Notes under the pieces: model-generated
Told to the model about the DNA's origin: nothing
Databases searched by the model: none
The model's input: the letters and a program-made list of their open reading frames with translations, nothing else
Assembly: GCF_003569915.1 (NCBI RefSeq)
Contig: NZ_KZ984449.1
Coordinates: forward strand, 1-64,000
Reading direction: 5' to 3'
Source: Comamonas testosteroni
Lineage (GTDB): Bacteria > Pseudomonadota > Gammaproteobacteria > Burkholderiales > Burkholderiaceae_C
Length of the DNA stretch: 64,000 bases
Part shown: positions 43,129-54,491 of the stretch, one piece after another
Layout: each line of letters starts with the position of its first letter
Position numbering within the stretch: the stretch's first letter is position 1
Translations under genes and position numbers: made by a program

Positions 43129-43902
43129 TTAGAACGATGTCGGCCGCATCACCGCATCAATACCACCGTCAACGACGATCTGCGCTCCATGCACATAGGC
43201 GGCTGCGGGGCTCATCAAAAAGGCGATCACCGAGGCCATTTCCGAAGGCTCGGCACGGCGCCCCAGCGGCGGCACAAACTTGGCAATCGATTCACTGTAG
43301 CGTGGGTCTTTCAGGCCGGCCTGCAGCAGCGGCGTCTCCGTCGCACCGGGGGCAATGGTGTTCAGGCGCACACCCGCTTCACCCCAAGCGGCAGTGCGCT
43401 TGCGTACGGCCACTGTCAAGGCGTTCTTGCTGCCCGCATATGCCAGATTGCCGCCCTGGTCGCCAGCGGCATCCACAATCGCACCAGCCTTGGCTTCATC
43501 ACCGGCTTCAAAAGCCGCAGCCAGCGGGTTCTTCTCCCAGGACAGATGGGCCGATGCAACCGATGAGATCACCACGGCTGCAGGCTGATGGCCTTTCTTG
43601 AGTTCGGGGAAAAAAGCATCAAGCAGCTCCACCGCACCAAAGTAGTTGACCGACGTGGTCTTGCTGCAGGGCTTGACCTGTGTACCCAGACCCGCGCAGA
43701 GCACCACACCGTCGAGCGAGCCCGCTGTCAGCTTGAGCGCTTCATCAATCGCCATCTTGCGGCCTTCGGCCGTCGAGAGGTCAGCAATCACTTCCGCATC
43801 GCGGATGTCAATGCCGATGATCTTGTTGCCTGCAGCCTCCAGAGCCTTGCGGGTGGCCGCGCCAATACCGGTGGCGCAACCGCTCATGATGATGGTGGAC
43901 AT
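43129..43902 (-). CDS. hsdA: 3alpha-hydroxysteroid dehydrogenase/carbonyl reductase HsdA
   Basis: An SDR of 257 residues, the same length as the C. testosteroni enzyme. It interconverts 3alpha-hydroxy- and 3-ketosteroids with NAD(H) and reduces some xenobiotic carbonyls. The catalytic triad falls at the known positions: Ser114 (VISSVAS), Tyr155 and Lys159 (LAYAGSK). The nucleotide loop is SGCATGIGAAT at 7-17, and the enzyme-typical tail GGIDAVMRP is present. The start at 43902 is chosen over a longer open frame because AAGGAAAAGAG precedes it and it restores the known N-terminus. It is divergent from the dienoyl-CoA-reductase-like gene across an operator-like site. Confidence 0.96.
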   Translation of the reverse strand: MSTIIMSGCATGIGAATRKALEAAGNKIIGIDIRDAEVIADLSTAEGRKMAIDEALKLTAGSLDGVVLCAGLGTQVKPCSKTTSVNYFGAVELLDAFFPELKKGHQPAAVVISSVASAHLSWEKNPLAAAFEAGDEAKAGAIVDAAGDQGGNLAYAGSKNALTVAVRKRTAAWGEAGVRLNTIAPGATETPLLQAGLKDPRYSESIAKFVPPLGRRAEPSEMASVIAFLMSPAAAYVHGAQIVVDGGIDAVMRPTSF

Positions 43903-43967
43903 GTCTCTTTTCCTTGTTGGTCGTGTTGTGACGACGCACATCAAAGCCGAACACGCGCATGCAGACC

Positions 43968-43985
43968 ACATGCAAACGGACGATG
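43968..43985. promoter_or_regulatory. operator-like site 6, hsdA/flavoreductase divergent region
   Basis: ACATGC-AAAC-GGACGATG followed by TGATTCCCCTA. Right half perfect, left half poor. A TACACT at 44021-44026 could be the -10 box of the plus-strand gene. Confidence 0.5.
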
Positions 43986-44040
43986 TGATTCCCCTAGGGA
44001 GAATTTACTGTGGGCATTCCTACACTGGCGCAGCCATTAG

Positions 44041-46074
<2,034 letters not shown>

Positions 46075-46089
46075 GAGACTAGACAAAAA

Positions 46090-48216
46090 ATGAGTAATCC
46101 CCACGCATCACTGCTGCAAGCGGGCCGCATCGGCACCATGGAGCTGAAGAACCGCATCGTCATGGCCCCCATGGGCGAGAACTATGGCGGCACAGACGGC
46201 GTCTGCGGCGAACGCGCCCAAGCCTATTATGCGGAGCGCGCCAAGGGCGGCACCGGCCTGGTCATCATGGGCACGGCAGCCATCTCCTGGCCCACAGGCA
46301 CGAGCGAGCCGCATCAGTTGGGGATCTCAGAAGACAGTTTTATTCCAGGTCTGGCCGAAGTGACACGCCGCGTGCACGAACATGGCGGCAAAGTCGCGAT
46401 CCAGATCAACCACAGCGGCAAGATCGCCGCCAATGACCGCACCCATGGCCGCGAGATGTGGGTGTCGTCGATTCCGCCTGCAGGCCCGGTGGCAGAAGCC
46501 ATGCGCACCGTCACCCCCAAGGAGTTCTCGACCTTCGTGGGCGTGGGTCCCTACCCTGACCGCTACCGCGTGATGGACAAGGCCGATATTGAACAGATGG
46601 TGGAATGGTTCGCCGCCGCAGCACTGCGCGCCAAGCAAGCCAACTTTGACGCCGTAGAAGTGCATGGCGCGCACAACTACATGATTGCGAACTTCCTCTC
46701 GCCCTTCTTCAACAGTCGCACCGACGAGTACGGCGGCAGCTATGAAAACCGCAGCCGCCTGCTGCGCGAAGTGCTGACCGCTGTGCGCGAGCGCGTAGGC
46801 CCGGACTTTCCGGTCTGGGTGCGTATCGATGCCGAGGAAATGCACACCCCCGGCGGTATCACGATGGAAGAGGCGCTCAAGACCGCCAAGCTCTGCGAAG
46901 AGTACGGTGCCAATGCCATCAATGTCTCGGCCTATGCTCGCCTGCCCACCGGCACCGCCTTTACCGACGCCCCCATTCCGCAAAAGCAGAACGCCTACCG
47001 CGAGTTTGCGCGTGATATCAAAAAGGCCGTCAACATCCCCATCATCTCGGCAGGCCGCTGGGAACTGGACGACGCCGCAGCCGCCGTCACCGATGGCGAA
47101 ATTGACTTTGTGGCCATGGGCCGCAAGCTGCTGGCTGACCCTGAACTGGCCAACAAGCTGCAGGCCAATGCGGCAAAGAATGTGCGCCCCTGCATCTACT
47201 GCTACGCCTGCGTCAGCGAGATCTTTATCAACAAGGGCATCAAGTGCGCGGTCAATGCGCAGACCGGCCACGAAACCACCAAGACCATCACCTTTGCGGA
47301 AAAGCCCAAGCATGTGCTGATCGTCGGCGGCGGCCCTTCGGGCATGGAAGCTGCGCGCGTGGCCGCACTGCGTGGGCACCGCGTCACGCTGGTCGAACGC
47401 AGCGACCGCCTGGGCGGCACCTTATTCTTTGCCGCCCTCGCCTACCCTGAAAACGGCCGCCTGCTGGACTATCTGGTCAAACAGATGGATCACCCGAATA
47501 TTCAGGTGCGCTTCAACACCACGGTGGACGCCAAGCTGCTCGATGAGCTCAAGCCCGACGAAATTCTGGTCGGCACCGGCGCCAAGCGTGCAGCGCCCGC
47601 CATTCCTGGCGCAGACCAAAGCCATGTGTGGAGCGGCGACGAACTGCGCCGCCTGATGACCGGCGACCGCGCTGATGAAGTTGCCAAGGCCAAGCTGAGC
47701 CTGACCGAGCGTGCGATGTTCAAGGCCGGCGGCATGCTGAAGGTCACAGACAGCACGGCAGCGATTCAGAGCCTGTCCAAGCTGTGGATGCCTCTGGGCA
47801 AGAAGGTCGTCATTGTCGGTGCTGGTCTGGTGGGTCTGGAACTGGCCGAGTTCCTGATCGAGCGCGGCCGTGAAGTCACCGTGCTGGACCCCGGCACACA
47901 CCCCGGCTCCGAACTCGCCATCGTGCGCCGCTGGCGCGTGTACGACGCCGTCAAAGCCCACGGCAAGCTGCTGATGCAATCCAATGTGACCCGAATCGAT
48001 CGCAAGGAAGTCATCTGGACGGACAAGGCCGGTGAAGAACAGCGCTGCGCTGCTGACTCTGTGGTGCTGGCCATTGGCGCCGAAGCCGACTCCACCGTGG
48101 CCGATCAGCTCCAAGCGATCACCCAGATTCCGCTGCGCCGCATTGGCGACTGCAATGATCTGGGCTATATCGAAGGCGCGATGCACTCGGGGCACGCTGC
48201 AGGTCGCAGCCTCTAA
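46090..48216 (+). CDS. 2,4-dienoyl-CoA reductase-like flavoprotein (OYE family), second copy
   Basis: A 708-residue paralogue of the preceding gene with the same three parts: TIM barrel (KNRIVMAPMGENYG, EVHGAHNYMIANFLSPFFN), an iron-sulfur segment CIYCYACVSEIF...C with one residue less between the second and third cysteine than in copy one, and FAD/NAD domains with VGGGPSGMEAARVAALRG and VGAGLVGLELAEF. It starts 15 bases after copy one behind AGGAG, so they are co-transcribed. The two copies probably act on different double bonds or stereoisomers of bile-acid nuclei. The catalytic HGAHNY keeps a histidine typical of the family. Confidence 0.82.
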   Translation: MSNPHASLLQAGRIGTMELKNRIVMAPMGENYGGTDGVCGERAQAYYAERAKGGTGLVIMGTAAISWPTGTSEPHQLGISEDSFIPGLAEVTRRVHEHGGKVAIQINHSGKIAANDRTHGREMWVSSIPPAGPVAEAMRTVTPKEFSTFVGVGPYPDRYRVMDKADIEQMVEWFAAAALRAKQANFDAVEVHGAHNYMIANFLSPFFNSRTDEYGGSYENRSRLLREVLTAVRERVGPDFPVWVRIDAEEMHTPGGITMEEALKTAKLCEEYGANAINVSAYARLPTGTAFTDAPIPQKQNAYREFARDIKKAVNIPIISAGRWELDDAAAAVTDGEIDFVAMGRKLLADPELANKLQANAAKNVRPCIYCYACVSEIFINKGIKCAVNAQTGHETTKTITFAEKPKHVLIVGGGPSGMEAARVAALRGHRVTLVERSDRLGGTLFFAALAYPENGRLLDYLVKQMDHPNIQVRFNTTVDAKLLDELKPDEILVGTGAKRAAPAIPGADQSHVWSGDELRRLMTGDRADEVAKAKLSLTERAMFKAGGMLKVTDSTAAIQSLSKLWMPLGKKVVIVGAGLVGLELAEFLIERGREVTVLDPGTHPGSELAIVRRWRVYDAVKAHGKLLMQSNVTRIDRKEVIWTDKAGEEQRCAADSVVLAIGAEADSTVADQLQAITQIPLRRIGDCNDLGYIEGAMHSGHAAGRSL

Positions 48217-48304
48217 TTACTATTCTTTTGATAGCAAATGCCCTATGTAAAATATAGACTACAGCCGGTATTTGCTTCAATTTTCGTCAGAAACCGCCAA
48301 AAAG

Positions 48305-48326
48305 AAAGGGACCAGATGGTCCCTTT
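48305..48326. terminator. terminator between convergent genes
   Basis: A 9-bp stem AAAGGGACC/GGTCCCTTT with loop AGAT, in the gap between the second flavoreductase and the SDR gene. The AT-rich 48220-48290 stretch before it holds no gene. Confidence 0.8.
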
Positions 48327-48357
48327 GCTTTTGGTGATGGTCAGTCAGTCTTTCAGA

Positions 48358-49128
48358 TCAGAAGTTTGGCGCCTCCACGCCGCCGTCCACGCCCAGCACC
48401 TTGCCGGTCACCCAGCTTGACGCAGGGCTTGCCAGGAACAACGCGGCGGCAGCAATGTCCTCGGGCTGACCCAGACGCGCCATGGGCGTGGTCGCTTCCA
48501 TTCGGCCTTTGCGTTCGGGGGTTAGGAAGGGTGCCAGAGCATCGGTCATGATGGTTCCGGGCTCGATAGAGTTGATACGCACCTTGGGGCCAAAGTCTTG
48601 CGCCAGGCAGCGTGTGAGCTGGTTCAGCGCGGCCTTGGCTGCACCATAGGCGCTGAAGTATTTTTGCGAGTAGCGTGCAGCAGTGGACGAAATATTCACC
48701 ACTGTCCCGCCACCAGCGGCTTCCATGGCGGCAGCAGCCTTTTGAATCAGCGTGTAGGCAGGCACCACGTTAAAGGCCAGCATATCGCCCACAGCCTTGC
48801 CGCTGACCTTGCGCGGGTCGTTGGGGCCGCCACCGCCGACGTTATTGATCAGCACGGTGATCTTGCCCAGCTCGGCCACGGTGCGGTCGATCAGCGCAGT
48901 CAGGTCTTCTTCCTTGTTCACATCACCCGGCACGATGATGGCGCGGCGCCCCAGGGCTTGAATCTCTTCCTGCACAGCCTTCAAGTCAGCTTCGGTGCGC
49001 GCAAACAGCGCTACATCTGCACCCGCCTTGGCCAAGGTGATTGCACAAGCGCGGCCAATACCCTTGCCAGCGCCGGTCACGGCAGCGACCTGACCTTCCA
49101 GCGAGAACTGGCGAAAAATCTCATTCAT
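48358..49128 (-). CDS. SDR, 7alpha-hydroxysteroid dehydrogenase-like
   Basis: A 256-residue SDR with a strong likeness to E. coli HdhA: TGAGKGIG nucleotide loop, NNVGGGGP (95-102), catalytic Ser147 or Ser148, Tyr161-xxx-Lys165, and the tail pattern TDAL...TPE...TPMARLGQPEDIAAAALFL. The 771-base coding length matches what I recall for the 7alpha-HSDH reported from C. testosteroni. It would oxidise the 7alpha-hydroxyl of cholate-type substrates, fitting the two double-bond reductases next door. A different hydroxysteroid position cannot be excluded. GAGG precedes the ATG, and an operator-like site lies about 65 bases upstream. Confidence 0.75.
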   Translation of the reverse strand: MNEIFRQFSLEGQVAAVTGAGKGIGRACAITLAKAGADVALFARTEADLKAVQEEIQALGRRAIIVPGDVNKEEDLTALIDRTVAELGKITVLINNVGGGGPNDPRKVSGKAVGDMLAFNVVPAYTLIQKAAAAMEAAGGGTVVNISSTAARYSQKYFSAYGAAKAALNQLTRCLAQDFGPKVRINSIEPGTIMTDALAPFLTPERKGRMEATTPMARLGQPEDIAAAALFLASPASSWVTGKVLGVDGGVEAPNF

Positions 49129-49189
49129 TGTTCTTACCTCAAATAACGTTCCGACCCGCCCATACTCTGTACGAAACGCTTTTCAAACA

Positions 49190-49207
49190 TCCGCCAAACG
49201 GACCATG
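49190..49207. promoter_or_regulatory. operator-like site 7, upstream of the 7alpha-HSDH-like gene
   Basis: TCCGCC-AAAC-GGACCATG followed by GGACAAGCCCC. It deviates from the consensus at one or two positions per arm, but the spacer and C-rich tail are conserved. It lies in the 304-base gap that also holds repeat copy D. Confidence 0.4.
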
Positions 49208-49317
49208 GGACAAGCCCCATGGTCAAGCAAGCCTGCTTGCGTCAACAAGCAAACAGAATGACGACATTCACCCAAAAACGTTCCGCCAGAACAGAGCTTT
49301 CGATCAAGCACGCCCCA

Positions 49318-49424
49318 AAGCCAGGGACAGCGAGCAAGAGCCGTCTCGCAGCGATGCTGTCGTCCCCCTCCCCTAGCGCGCAGCGCGTAGAGAGAGGGGG
49401 AAGGCGCAAAGCGCCTCAGGGGGT
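49318..49424 (-). repeat. post-stop double-hairpin repeat, copy D
   Basis: Begins nine bases after the aldehyde dehydrogenase stop on the minus strand: CACCCCCTGAGGCGC-TTT-GCGCC, then CCCCCTCTC...GGGGAGGGGG, then ACGACAGCATCGCTGCGAG and CTCGCTGTCCCTGG. Confidence 0.72.
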
Positions 49425-49432
49425 GTCTCAAT

Positions 49433-50857
49433 TCATGGGGTGACCGCAGCTTCCAGCATCTGCTGGAACTGCGAGTTATACGGAGGCAGCATCCCCCACT
49501 CACGACGCGGATCATGGCCACCGGCCTTGTAGACCGAGCGTGCATGGCTGAATTCGAGGAAGCCTTCACGGCCATGGTAGTGACCCATGCCCGAAGCGCC
49601 TACACCGCCAAACGGCGCATCTTCCAGCGCGGGGTGCATGACCACATCGTTGATGGACACACCGCCGGACAGCGTGTTGTCCAGCACCCAGTTCTGCTCG
49701 GCCTCATCGCTGCCAAAGTAGTACAGCGCGAGAGGACGCTCGCCCGCATTGATAGCGGCTACGGCTTCGCGGATGTTCTTGAAGCTGCGCAGCACCACGG
49801 CAGGGCCAAAGATTTCGTGCTGAGAGATTTCAGCTTCCTGCGGCGGGTTGATGACCAGCGCCAGCGGCAGACGGCGATCAGCACCAGCGGTGGCACTGCC
49901 CACTTCCACCACTTGCACGCCGCGTGCCTTGGCATCCTGCACATAGGCGCTGACGCGGCTATGGTGGCGCTCGTTGACCACGGGAGTCATATCGGCGTTG
50001 CCAGTGACCGATGGATAGAGCTGCTGGTACTGAGCCGCAATGCCGTCCATCAGCGCCTGCAGGCGCGACTCATGCACCCAGACCACATCGGGCGACACAC
50101 ACAGCTGACCAGAGTTCAGCGACTTGCCCACAGCAATACGCTCGGCCACATTGGCGATATCGGCAGAGTCACCCACCAGCACGGGGGATTTGCCACCCAG
50201 TTCCAGCGTGACAGGCACCAGGTTCTTGGAAGCCGCAGCCATGATGAGCTTGCCCACGCTGGTCGAGCCGGTGAAGACCAGATGGTTCCAGGGCTGCTCA
50301 GAGAAAGCCGCAGCCACTTCAGGGCCGCCTTGCACCACGGCCAGCACTTGCGGGTCAAAGCGCTTGGCCACAGCTTCGGCCAGTACCTGCGCCGTGCGTG
50401 GCGCAATTTCAGAAGGCTTGAGCACGGCACGGTTGCCGGCTGCGAAGGCGCAGGCCAGCGGCGACAGCAGCGTGAACAGCGGTGCATTCCAGGTGCCGAT
50501 AATGCCGATCACGCCCTTGGGCTGGTACTTGACCCAGGCCGTGGCACCAAACATGTCAAAGGGCTTGACGCTGGGACGGGTGGAGTCACCAATCCATTCC
50601 TGCAGATGGTCACGCGCGTGCTTGAGCGAGGACAGCGAGCCCAGAATATCATTGGCCAGCGAAAACACAGCGGGACGGCCACCAAAGTCTTCGCCCATGG
50701 CCTGGCACAGCGCGTCCTTGTTTTCCACCAGCATGTCTATGACTTGCTGAATCCGCTGCACGCGCACTTCGGCGCTGACTGCGCCCTCTTCGATAAAGGC
50801 CTGGTTTTGCATGTCCAGCAGCTGACGGATGCTGATGGACGGGTTGGATTGGGTCAT
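49433..50857 (-). CDS. aldehyde dehydrogenase (coniferyl-aldehyde type), steroid aldehyde candidate
   Basis: A 474-residue NAD(P)-dependent aldehyde dehydrogenase. General base Glu219 is in TLELGGKSP and nucleophile Cys253 in SGQLCVSPD; cofactor loop FTGSTSVG. The N-terminus and the short C-terminal membrane-associating-like end match the class 3/coniferyl type. In Pseudomonas Chol1 an aldehyde dehydrogenase (Sad) oxidises the C22 steroid aldehyde formed by the first aldolytic cut of the bile-acid side chain; this gene is the obvious candidate here. GAGGAGAC precedes the ATG, and a perfect operator-like palindrome lies 75 bases upstream. Confidence 0.8.
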   Translation of the reverse strand: MTQSNPSISIRQLLDMQNQAFIEEGAVSAEVRVQRIQQVIDMLVENKDALCQAMGEDFGGRPAVFSLANDILGSLSSLKHARDHLQEWIGDSTRPSVKPFDMFGATAWVKYQPKGVIGIIGTWNAPLFTLLSPLACAFAAGNRAVLKPSEIAPRTAQVLAEAVAKRFDPQVLAVVQGGPEVAAAFSEQPWNHLVFTGSTSVGKLIMAAASKNLVPVTLELGGKSPVLVGDSADIANVAERIAVGKSLNSGQLCVSPDVVWVHESRLQALMDGIAAQYQQLYPSVTGNADMTPVVNERHHSRVSAYVQDAKARGVQVVEVGSATAGADRRLPLALVINPPQEAEISQHEIFGPAVVLRSFKNIREAVAAINAGERPLALYYFGSDEAEQNWVLDNTLSGGVSINDVVMHPALEDAPFGGVGASGMGHYHGREGFLEFSHARSVYKAGGHDPRREWGMLPPYNSQFQQMLEAAVTP

Positions 50858-50931
50858 TTTGTCTCCTCAAACAATCTTGTAAAAATCAAAGCACCAGGGC
50901 CACATGCTCGAACCTCAGGATTACCCGTGCT

Positions 50932-50949
50932 TCGTCCAAAGGGACGATG
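50932..50949. promoter_or_regulatory. operator-like site 8, aldehyde dehydrogenase/MFS divergent region
   Basis: TCGTCC-AAAG-GGACGA-TG followed by GCATAACCCCTA: the best copy, with perfect 6-bp arms and 4-base spacer. Confidence 0.75.
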
Positions 50950-50974
50950 GCATAACCCCTAGCGGCCCCGCACG

Positions 50975-52345
50975 ATGCGGCGCATGCATACCTCGAACAC
51001 GCTCTCAGCCACGAACCCAGCGGTCACTCCCACCGTGAATTGGCGCACTCACCTAAGCCTTGCGCTACTCGCGCTGGTCTATATTTTCTCCTTCATTGAT
51101 CGACAGGTGCTGTCGATTTTGCTGGAGCCGATCAAGCAGGAATTTGGTGCATCAGACACCCAGATGGGCTTGCTGACCGGTTTGGCGTTTGCCGTGCTGT
51201 ATGCGGCTCTGGGTATTCCCGTTGGGCGATTGGCCGACACGCACAACCGCCGCAATATTGTGGCCATCTGCTGCGGCATCTGGAGTCTGGCAACCATGGC
51301 CTGCGGCGTAGCAACGCAGTACTGGCATATGTTCATTGCACGCATGACTGTGGCAGTGGGCGAAGCAGGCGGCATGGGGCCATCGATCTCCGTGGTCTCG
51401 GATCTGTATCCACCCAAGATGCGCTCCTTCGCCATCAGCCTGTTCATGATGGGCCCCAATCTGGGCACGCTTTTGGGTTTGGTCATCGGCGGTATGGTGG
51501 CCCAGTTCTATGGCTGGCGTGCCGTGTTTCTGGCCTTTGGCCTTCCAGGCGTGATTCTGGCCTTGCTGGTCTATCTGTTTGTGAAAGAACCCGTACGTGG
51601 CGCTTATGAGCAAACGGCAGCCAAGCCAGCCCCAATTGCCACGCAAGAGCCCCGCGAATCCATGCTGCGCCAAGTCATGCGCCTGCTGGGCATGAGTGCC
51701 ATGCGCAATATCTGCCTGGCCTGCGGTATCGCTGGTATTGCGGGCTACGGTTATGGCGTGTGGGCCCCGAGCTTTTTCATGCGCACCCACGGCATGAACA
51801 TCGCTCAGGCAGGTTTGGTCTTTGGTCTGGCCAGCGGCCTGGGTGCTGTGGTTGGTGCCATGTTCTGCGGCAAGCTGTGCGACAAGTTGGTTCAACGTGA
51901 TGAACGCTGGCAGTTGCGCCTGGCGGCCATCGGCACTTTGTGCGCCGTGCCTTCGGGGATTGGCGTCTTCCTCTGGCCAGAAGCCGACTTCTGGATGCTG
52001 GGCAGCATCAAAGTGCCTTACGCCATGGCCTTTGCACTGGCCTTTGGTTTCTTTGGCAGCTGGTTCGCCACGCTGTCGTACAGCGCCGTCAGCCAGATGG
52101 TGAAGTCCAGCGAACGCAGTGTGTCTGCCGCGCTGCTCAATCTTTTCATGACCTTGCTAGGCGTGGGCATGGGCCCTCTGGTCACTGGTGTGCTGTCCGA
52201 CTATTTTGGCAAGACCCACGGCGCAGACGGCCTGCGCTTTGCACTGATGGGCGTGGTTTCTCTGTTCATACTCACCGTGCTGTTCTTTACCCTGGCCATC
52301 AAGCCCTACCAGCAGCGCCTGCAGCAGCTCAGAAACGCCGCCTGA
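50975..52345 (+). CDS. spinster-like MFS transporter, first copy
   Basis: A 456-residue, 12-segment MFS carrier. The N-terminal region FSFIDRQVLSILLEPIKQEF followed by LLTGLAFAVLYAALGIPVGRLAD is the spinster-family signature, shared almost word for word with the carriers at 55.3-56.6 and 60.9-62.3 kb. Family members move lipids and amphipaths, so steroid or bile-acid transport across the inner membrane is a fair inference. The start is uncertain: ATG at 50975 or 50984, with no clear Shine-Dalgarno and the operator only about 26 bases away, which could mean a leaderless transcript. An SDR gene follows after 27 bases. Confidence 0.82.
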   Translation: MRRMHTSNTLSATNPAVTPTVNWRTHLSLALLALVYIFSFIDRQVLSILLEPIKQEFGASDTQMGLLTGLAFAVLYAALGIPVGRLADTHNRRNIVAICCGIWSLATMACGVATQYWHMFIARMTVAVGEAGGMGPSISVVSDLYPPKMRSFAISLFMMGPNLGTLLGLVIGGMVAQFYGWRAVFLAFGLPGVILALLVYLFVKEPVRGAYEQTAAKPAPIATQEPRESMLRQVMRLLGMSAMRNICLACGIAGIAGYGYGVWAPSFFMRTHGMNIAQAGLVFGLASGLGAVVGAMFCGKLCDKLVQRDERWQLRLAAIGTLCAVPSGIGVFLWPEADFWMLGSIKVPYAMAFALAFGFFGSWFATLSYSAVSQMVKSSERSVSAALLNLFMTLLGVGMGPLVTGVLSDYFGKTHGADGLRFALMGVVSLFILTVLFFTLAIKPYQQRLQQLRNAA

Positions 52346-52372
52346 ACTTCTACAACAACAAGGAACCCGAAC

Positions 52373-53215
52373 ATGACACAACCCGTCGTCCTCATCACCG
52401 GCGCCAGCCGCGGTATTGGCGCTGCTACCGCCGTCTTCTTTGCCAGCAAGGGCTGGCGCGTCGCCATCACGGCCCGCACACTGACCGAAGGCGCGCAGAT
52501 GGAAAACCAGTTGCGCCTGCCCAATGGGCAACTGCTGTCCGGCAGCTTGGAATCGACGGCCAAAGCCATCGAAGCGGCTGGAGGCGAAGTCTTCTCGCAT
52601 GTTATGGACCTGATGGACCTGAACAGTCTGGACATTGCAGCGGACGCCGTGCTGGCCCGCTTTGGCCGTGTTGACCTGCTGATCAACAATGCCGTCTATC
52701 AGAACCGCGAGATCAACAATCTGATTCCTGAGATCAGCACTGAGTCGCTGCAGCGCTCGCTGCTGGGCAATGTGATTGCCCCCTTCCATCTGGCGCAGCG
52801 CCTGCTGCCCGCCATGGCTACGCAGGGCGCGGGCCGCATCATCAATGTGTGCTCGGCCGCAGGCCAGTACAACCCGCCGGTGCCTGCAGACAAAGGCGGC
52901 TGGGGCTTTGCCTATGGTGCATCCAAGGCCGCGATTGCGCGCCTGGCCGGCTGCATCAACACCGAGTACAAGGCGCAAGGCGTGCGCTCCTTCAGCGTCA
53001 ACCCCGGCGTGGTGACCACCGAAGCGGTCAAGGCCACACTGGGTGACGATGGCGTGCTGGCCCAGCGCTATGGCGCGGCGACGCCTGAGGAAATTGCAGC
53101 AGCCCTGTTCTGGCTGGGTACCGAAGAAGAGGCACTGCCCCTGTCCAAGGCCTACACCATGATTGACCTGCAGCCCCTGTACAAGGAGCGCGTGGCAGCT
53201 GCCGCAGCCGCATAA
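52373..53215 (+). CDS. short-chain dehydrogenase, hydroxysteroid-type candidate
   Basis: A 280-residue SDR: TGASRGIG (9-16), a variant NNAVYQ in place of NNAG-x (105-110), Ser161 in CSAAG and Tyr181-xxx-Lys185 in FAYGASKAA. There is a longer loop after the second strand (RLPNGQLLSGSLE) than in simple SDRs. Co-transcribed with the spinster-like carrier (AAGGAAC before the ATG), suggesting that an imported steroid is oxidised at a hydroxyl group. Which carbon is acted on is not readable. An alternative is a hydroxyacyl-CoA dehydrogenase. Confidence 0.75.
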   Translation: MTQPVVLITGASRGIGAATAVFFASKGWRVAITARTLTEGAQMENQLRLPNGQLLSGSLESTAKAIEAAGGEVFSHVMDLMDLNSLDIAADAVLARFGRVDLLINNAVYQNREINNLIPEISTESLQRSLLGNVIAPFHLAQRLLPAMATQGAGRIINVCSAAGQYNPPVPADKGGWGFAYGASKAAIARLAGCINTEYKAQGVRSFSVNPGVVTTEAVKATLGDDGVLAQRYGAATPEEIAAALFWLGTEEEALPLSKAYTMIDLQPLYKERVAAAAAA

Positions 53216-53283
53216 GCATTCACTCACTCTCAAACTAGCACAAACCCTGAGCAGTTTGTGCTAGATCAAAGCCGCGCATCCAC

Positions 53284-53301
53284 TCGTCCAAACAGAGTAT
53301 G
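53284..53301. promoter_or_regulatory. operator-like site 9, upstream of kshA
   Basis: TCGTCC-AAAC-AGAGTA: left half and spacer fit, right half matches three of six. A further half-site CCGTCC-AAAA lies at 53332-53341, just before the kshA ribosome binding site. Confidence 0.35.
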
Positions 53302-53362
53302 CGCGGCGACGAGGCTTGCCAGAAGATTCATCCGTCCAAAACTAAATACGGAGACCCCTGAA

Positions 53363-54475
53363 ATGGCAACCACGAAGGACTACCGCCTCGGTGAATTTAC
53401 CTACCCACGTGGCTGGTTCATGATTTCCGAGGCCAAGGCGCTCGACACGCACAAGCCCGTGGCCGTGCGTTTCTTCGGCCAGGATTTCGCGCTGTACCGT
53501 GGCCGCGAAAGCGGCAAGGTGATTCTGCTGGACGCGTACTGCCCCCACATGAAGACCCACCTGGCAGCCCCCAACACCACCAGCTATGTCGTGATCGACG
53601 GCGGTGGCAGCAATGTGGAAGGTGATGGCATTCGTTGCCCCTACCACGGCTGGCGCTTTGGCGCGGACGGCAAGTGCGACGACATCCCCTACCACGACGG
53701 CGCCATTCCTGCCGCTGCAGCGGTCAAGAGCTGGAAGGTGGTCGAGCAGTACGGCGCCGTCTGGGTGTGGTTCGACCCCGAAGGTGGTGAGCCCGAGTAC
53801 GATCTGCCCACTTTTGGCGACTGGTTCGACGAAACCTATGTCAACGGCGAATGGGACTATCTGGGCGAGCTGAACCAGCACCCCATGGAAGTCGTGGACA
53901 ACATTGCCGACTACGGTCACCTGAGCCCCATTCACGGCTCCACCGTGGCGCGCTTTGAAAACGAGTTCAAGGGCCACAACGCCATTCAGCGCCAGTGCGG
54001 CGGCCACCGCACACTGGTGGGCGAAGGCGGTGCCAGCGCCGACCTGCACACCGACACCTGGTACCACGGCCCTGCGATCCTGATCTCCAAGGTCAGCGGC
54101 ATGTTCAACTCCTTCATGATGATCATGCACACCCCCATTGAGGACGGCAAGATCAAGGTCTGGCACAACCTGCTGGTCAAGACGGCGCATGGTGGTCTTC
54201 CCACCAAGGCCGATGTGGTGGCAGCCAAGCAGTACCAGGAAGCCAGCCGCCTGGCCTTTGCCCAGGACTTCGAAGTCTGGTCACAAAAGGCTCCCTGCCT
54301 GAATCCGCTGTTCATCCCCAGCGACGGCGCTTTCCTCAAGGCCCGCATCTGGTACAAGCAGTTCTACAACCCCCGCGCCAAGGCTGCAGAGTATCTGGAC
54401 CAGTGCGAAGGCAAGTACATCCCTCGCGGCATGGTGGCATACACGCCTGACAACGAAGAGGCTGTGCCCGCCTGA
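53363..54475 (+). CDS. kshA: 3-ketosteroid 9alpha-hydroxylase oxygenase KshA
   Basis: A Rieske non-heme iron oxygenase of 370 residues. The Rieske ligands are Cys60-Pro-His62 and Cys92-Pro-Tyr-His95; the spacing between the two pairs is longer than usual because of an inserted loop (IDGGGSNVEGDG), a feature also known in KshA proteins. The mononuclear iron ligands His186 and His191 lie in DNIADYGHLSPIH, with Asp183 as the likely electron bridge. It hydroxylates C9 of 3-ketosteroids with electrons from KshB (6.0 kb). I chose the ATG at 53363, preceded by GGAGA; the frame is open upstream but has no family likeness. Single gene with its own terminator. Confidence 0.9.
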   Translation: MATTKDYRLGEFTYPRGWFMISEAKALDTHKPVAVRFFGQDFALYRGRESGKVILLDAYCPHMKTHLAAPNTTSYVVIDGGGSNVEGDGIRCPYHGWRFGADGKCDDIPYHDGAIPAAAAVKSWKVVEQYGAVWVWFDPEGGEPEYDLPTFGDWFDETYVNGEWDYLGELNQHPMEVVDNIADYGHLSPIHGSTVARFENEFKGHNAIQRQCGGHRTLVGEGGASADLHTDTWYHGPAILISKVSGMFNSFMMIMHTPIEDGKIKVWHNLLVKTAHGGLPTKADVVAAKQYQEASRLAFAQDFEVWSQKAPCLNPLFIPSDGAFLKARIWYKQFYNPRAKAAEYLDQCEGKYIPRGMVAYTPDNEEAVPA

Positions 54476-54491
54476 AGTCAGTAGCGCCAGT

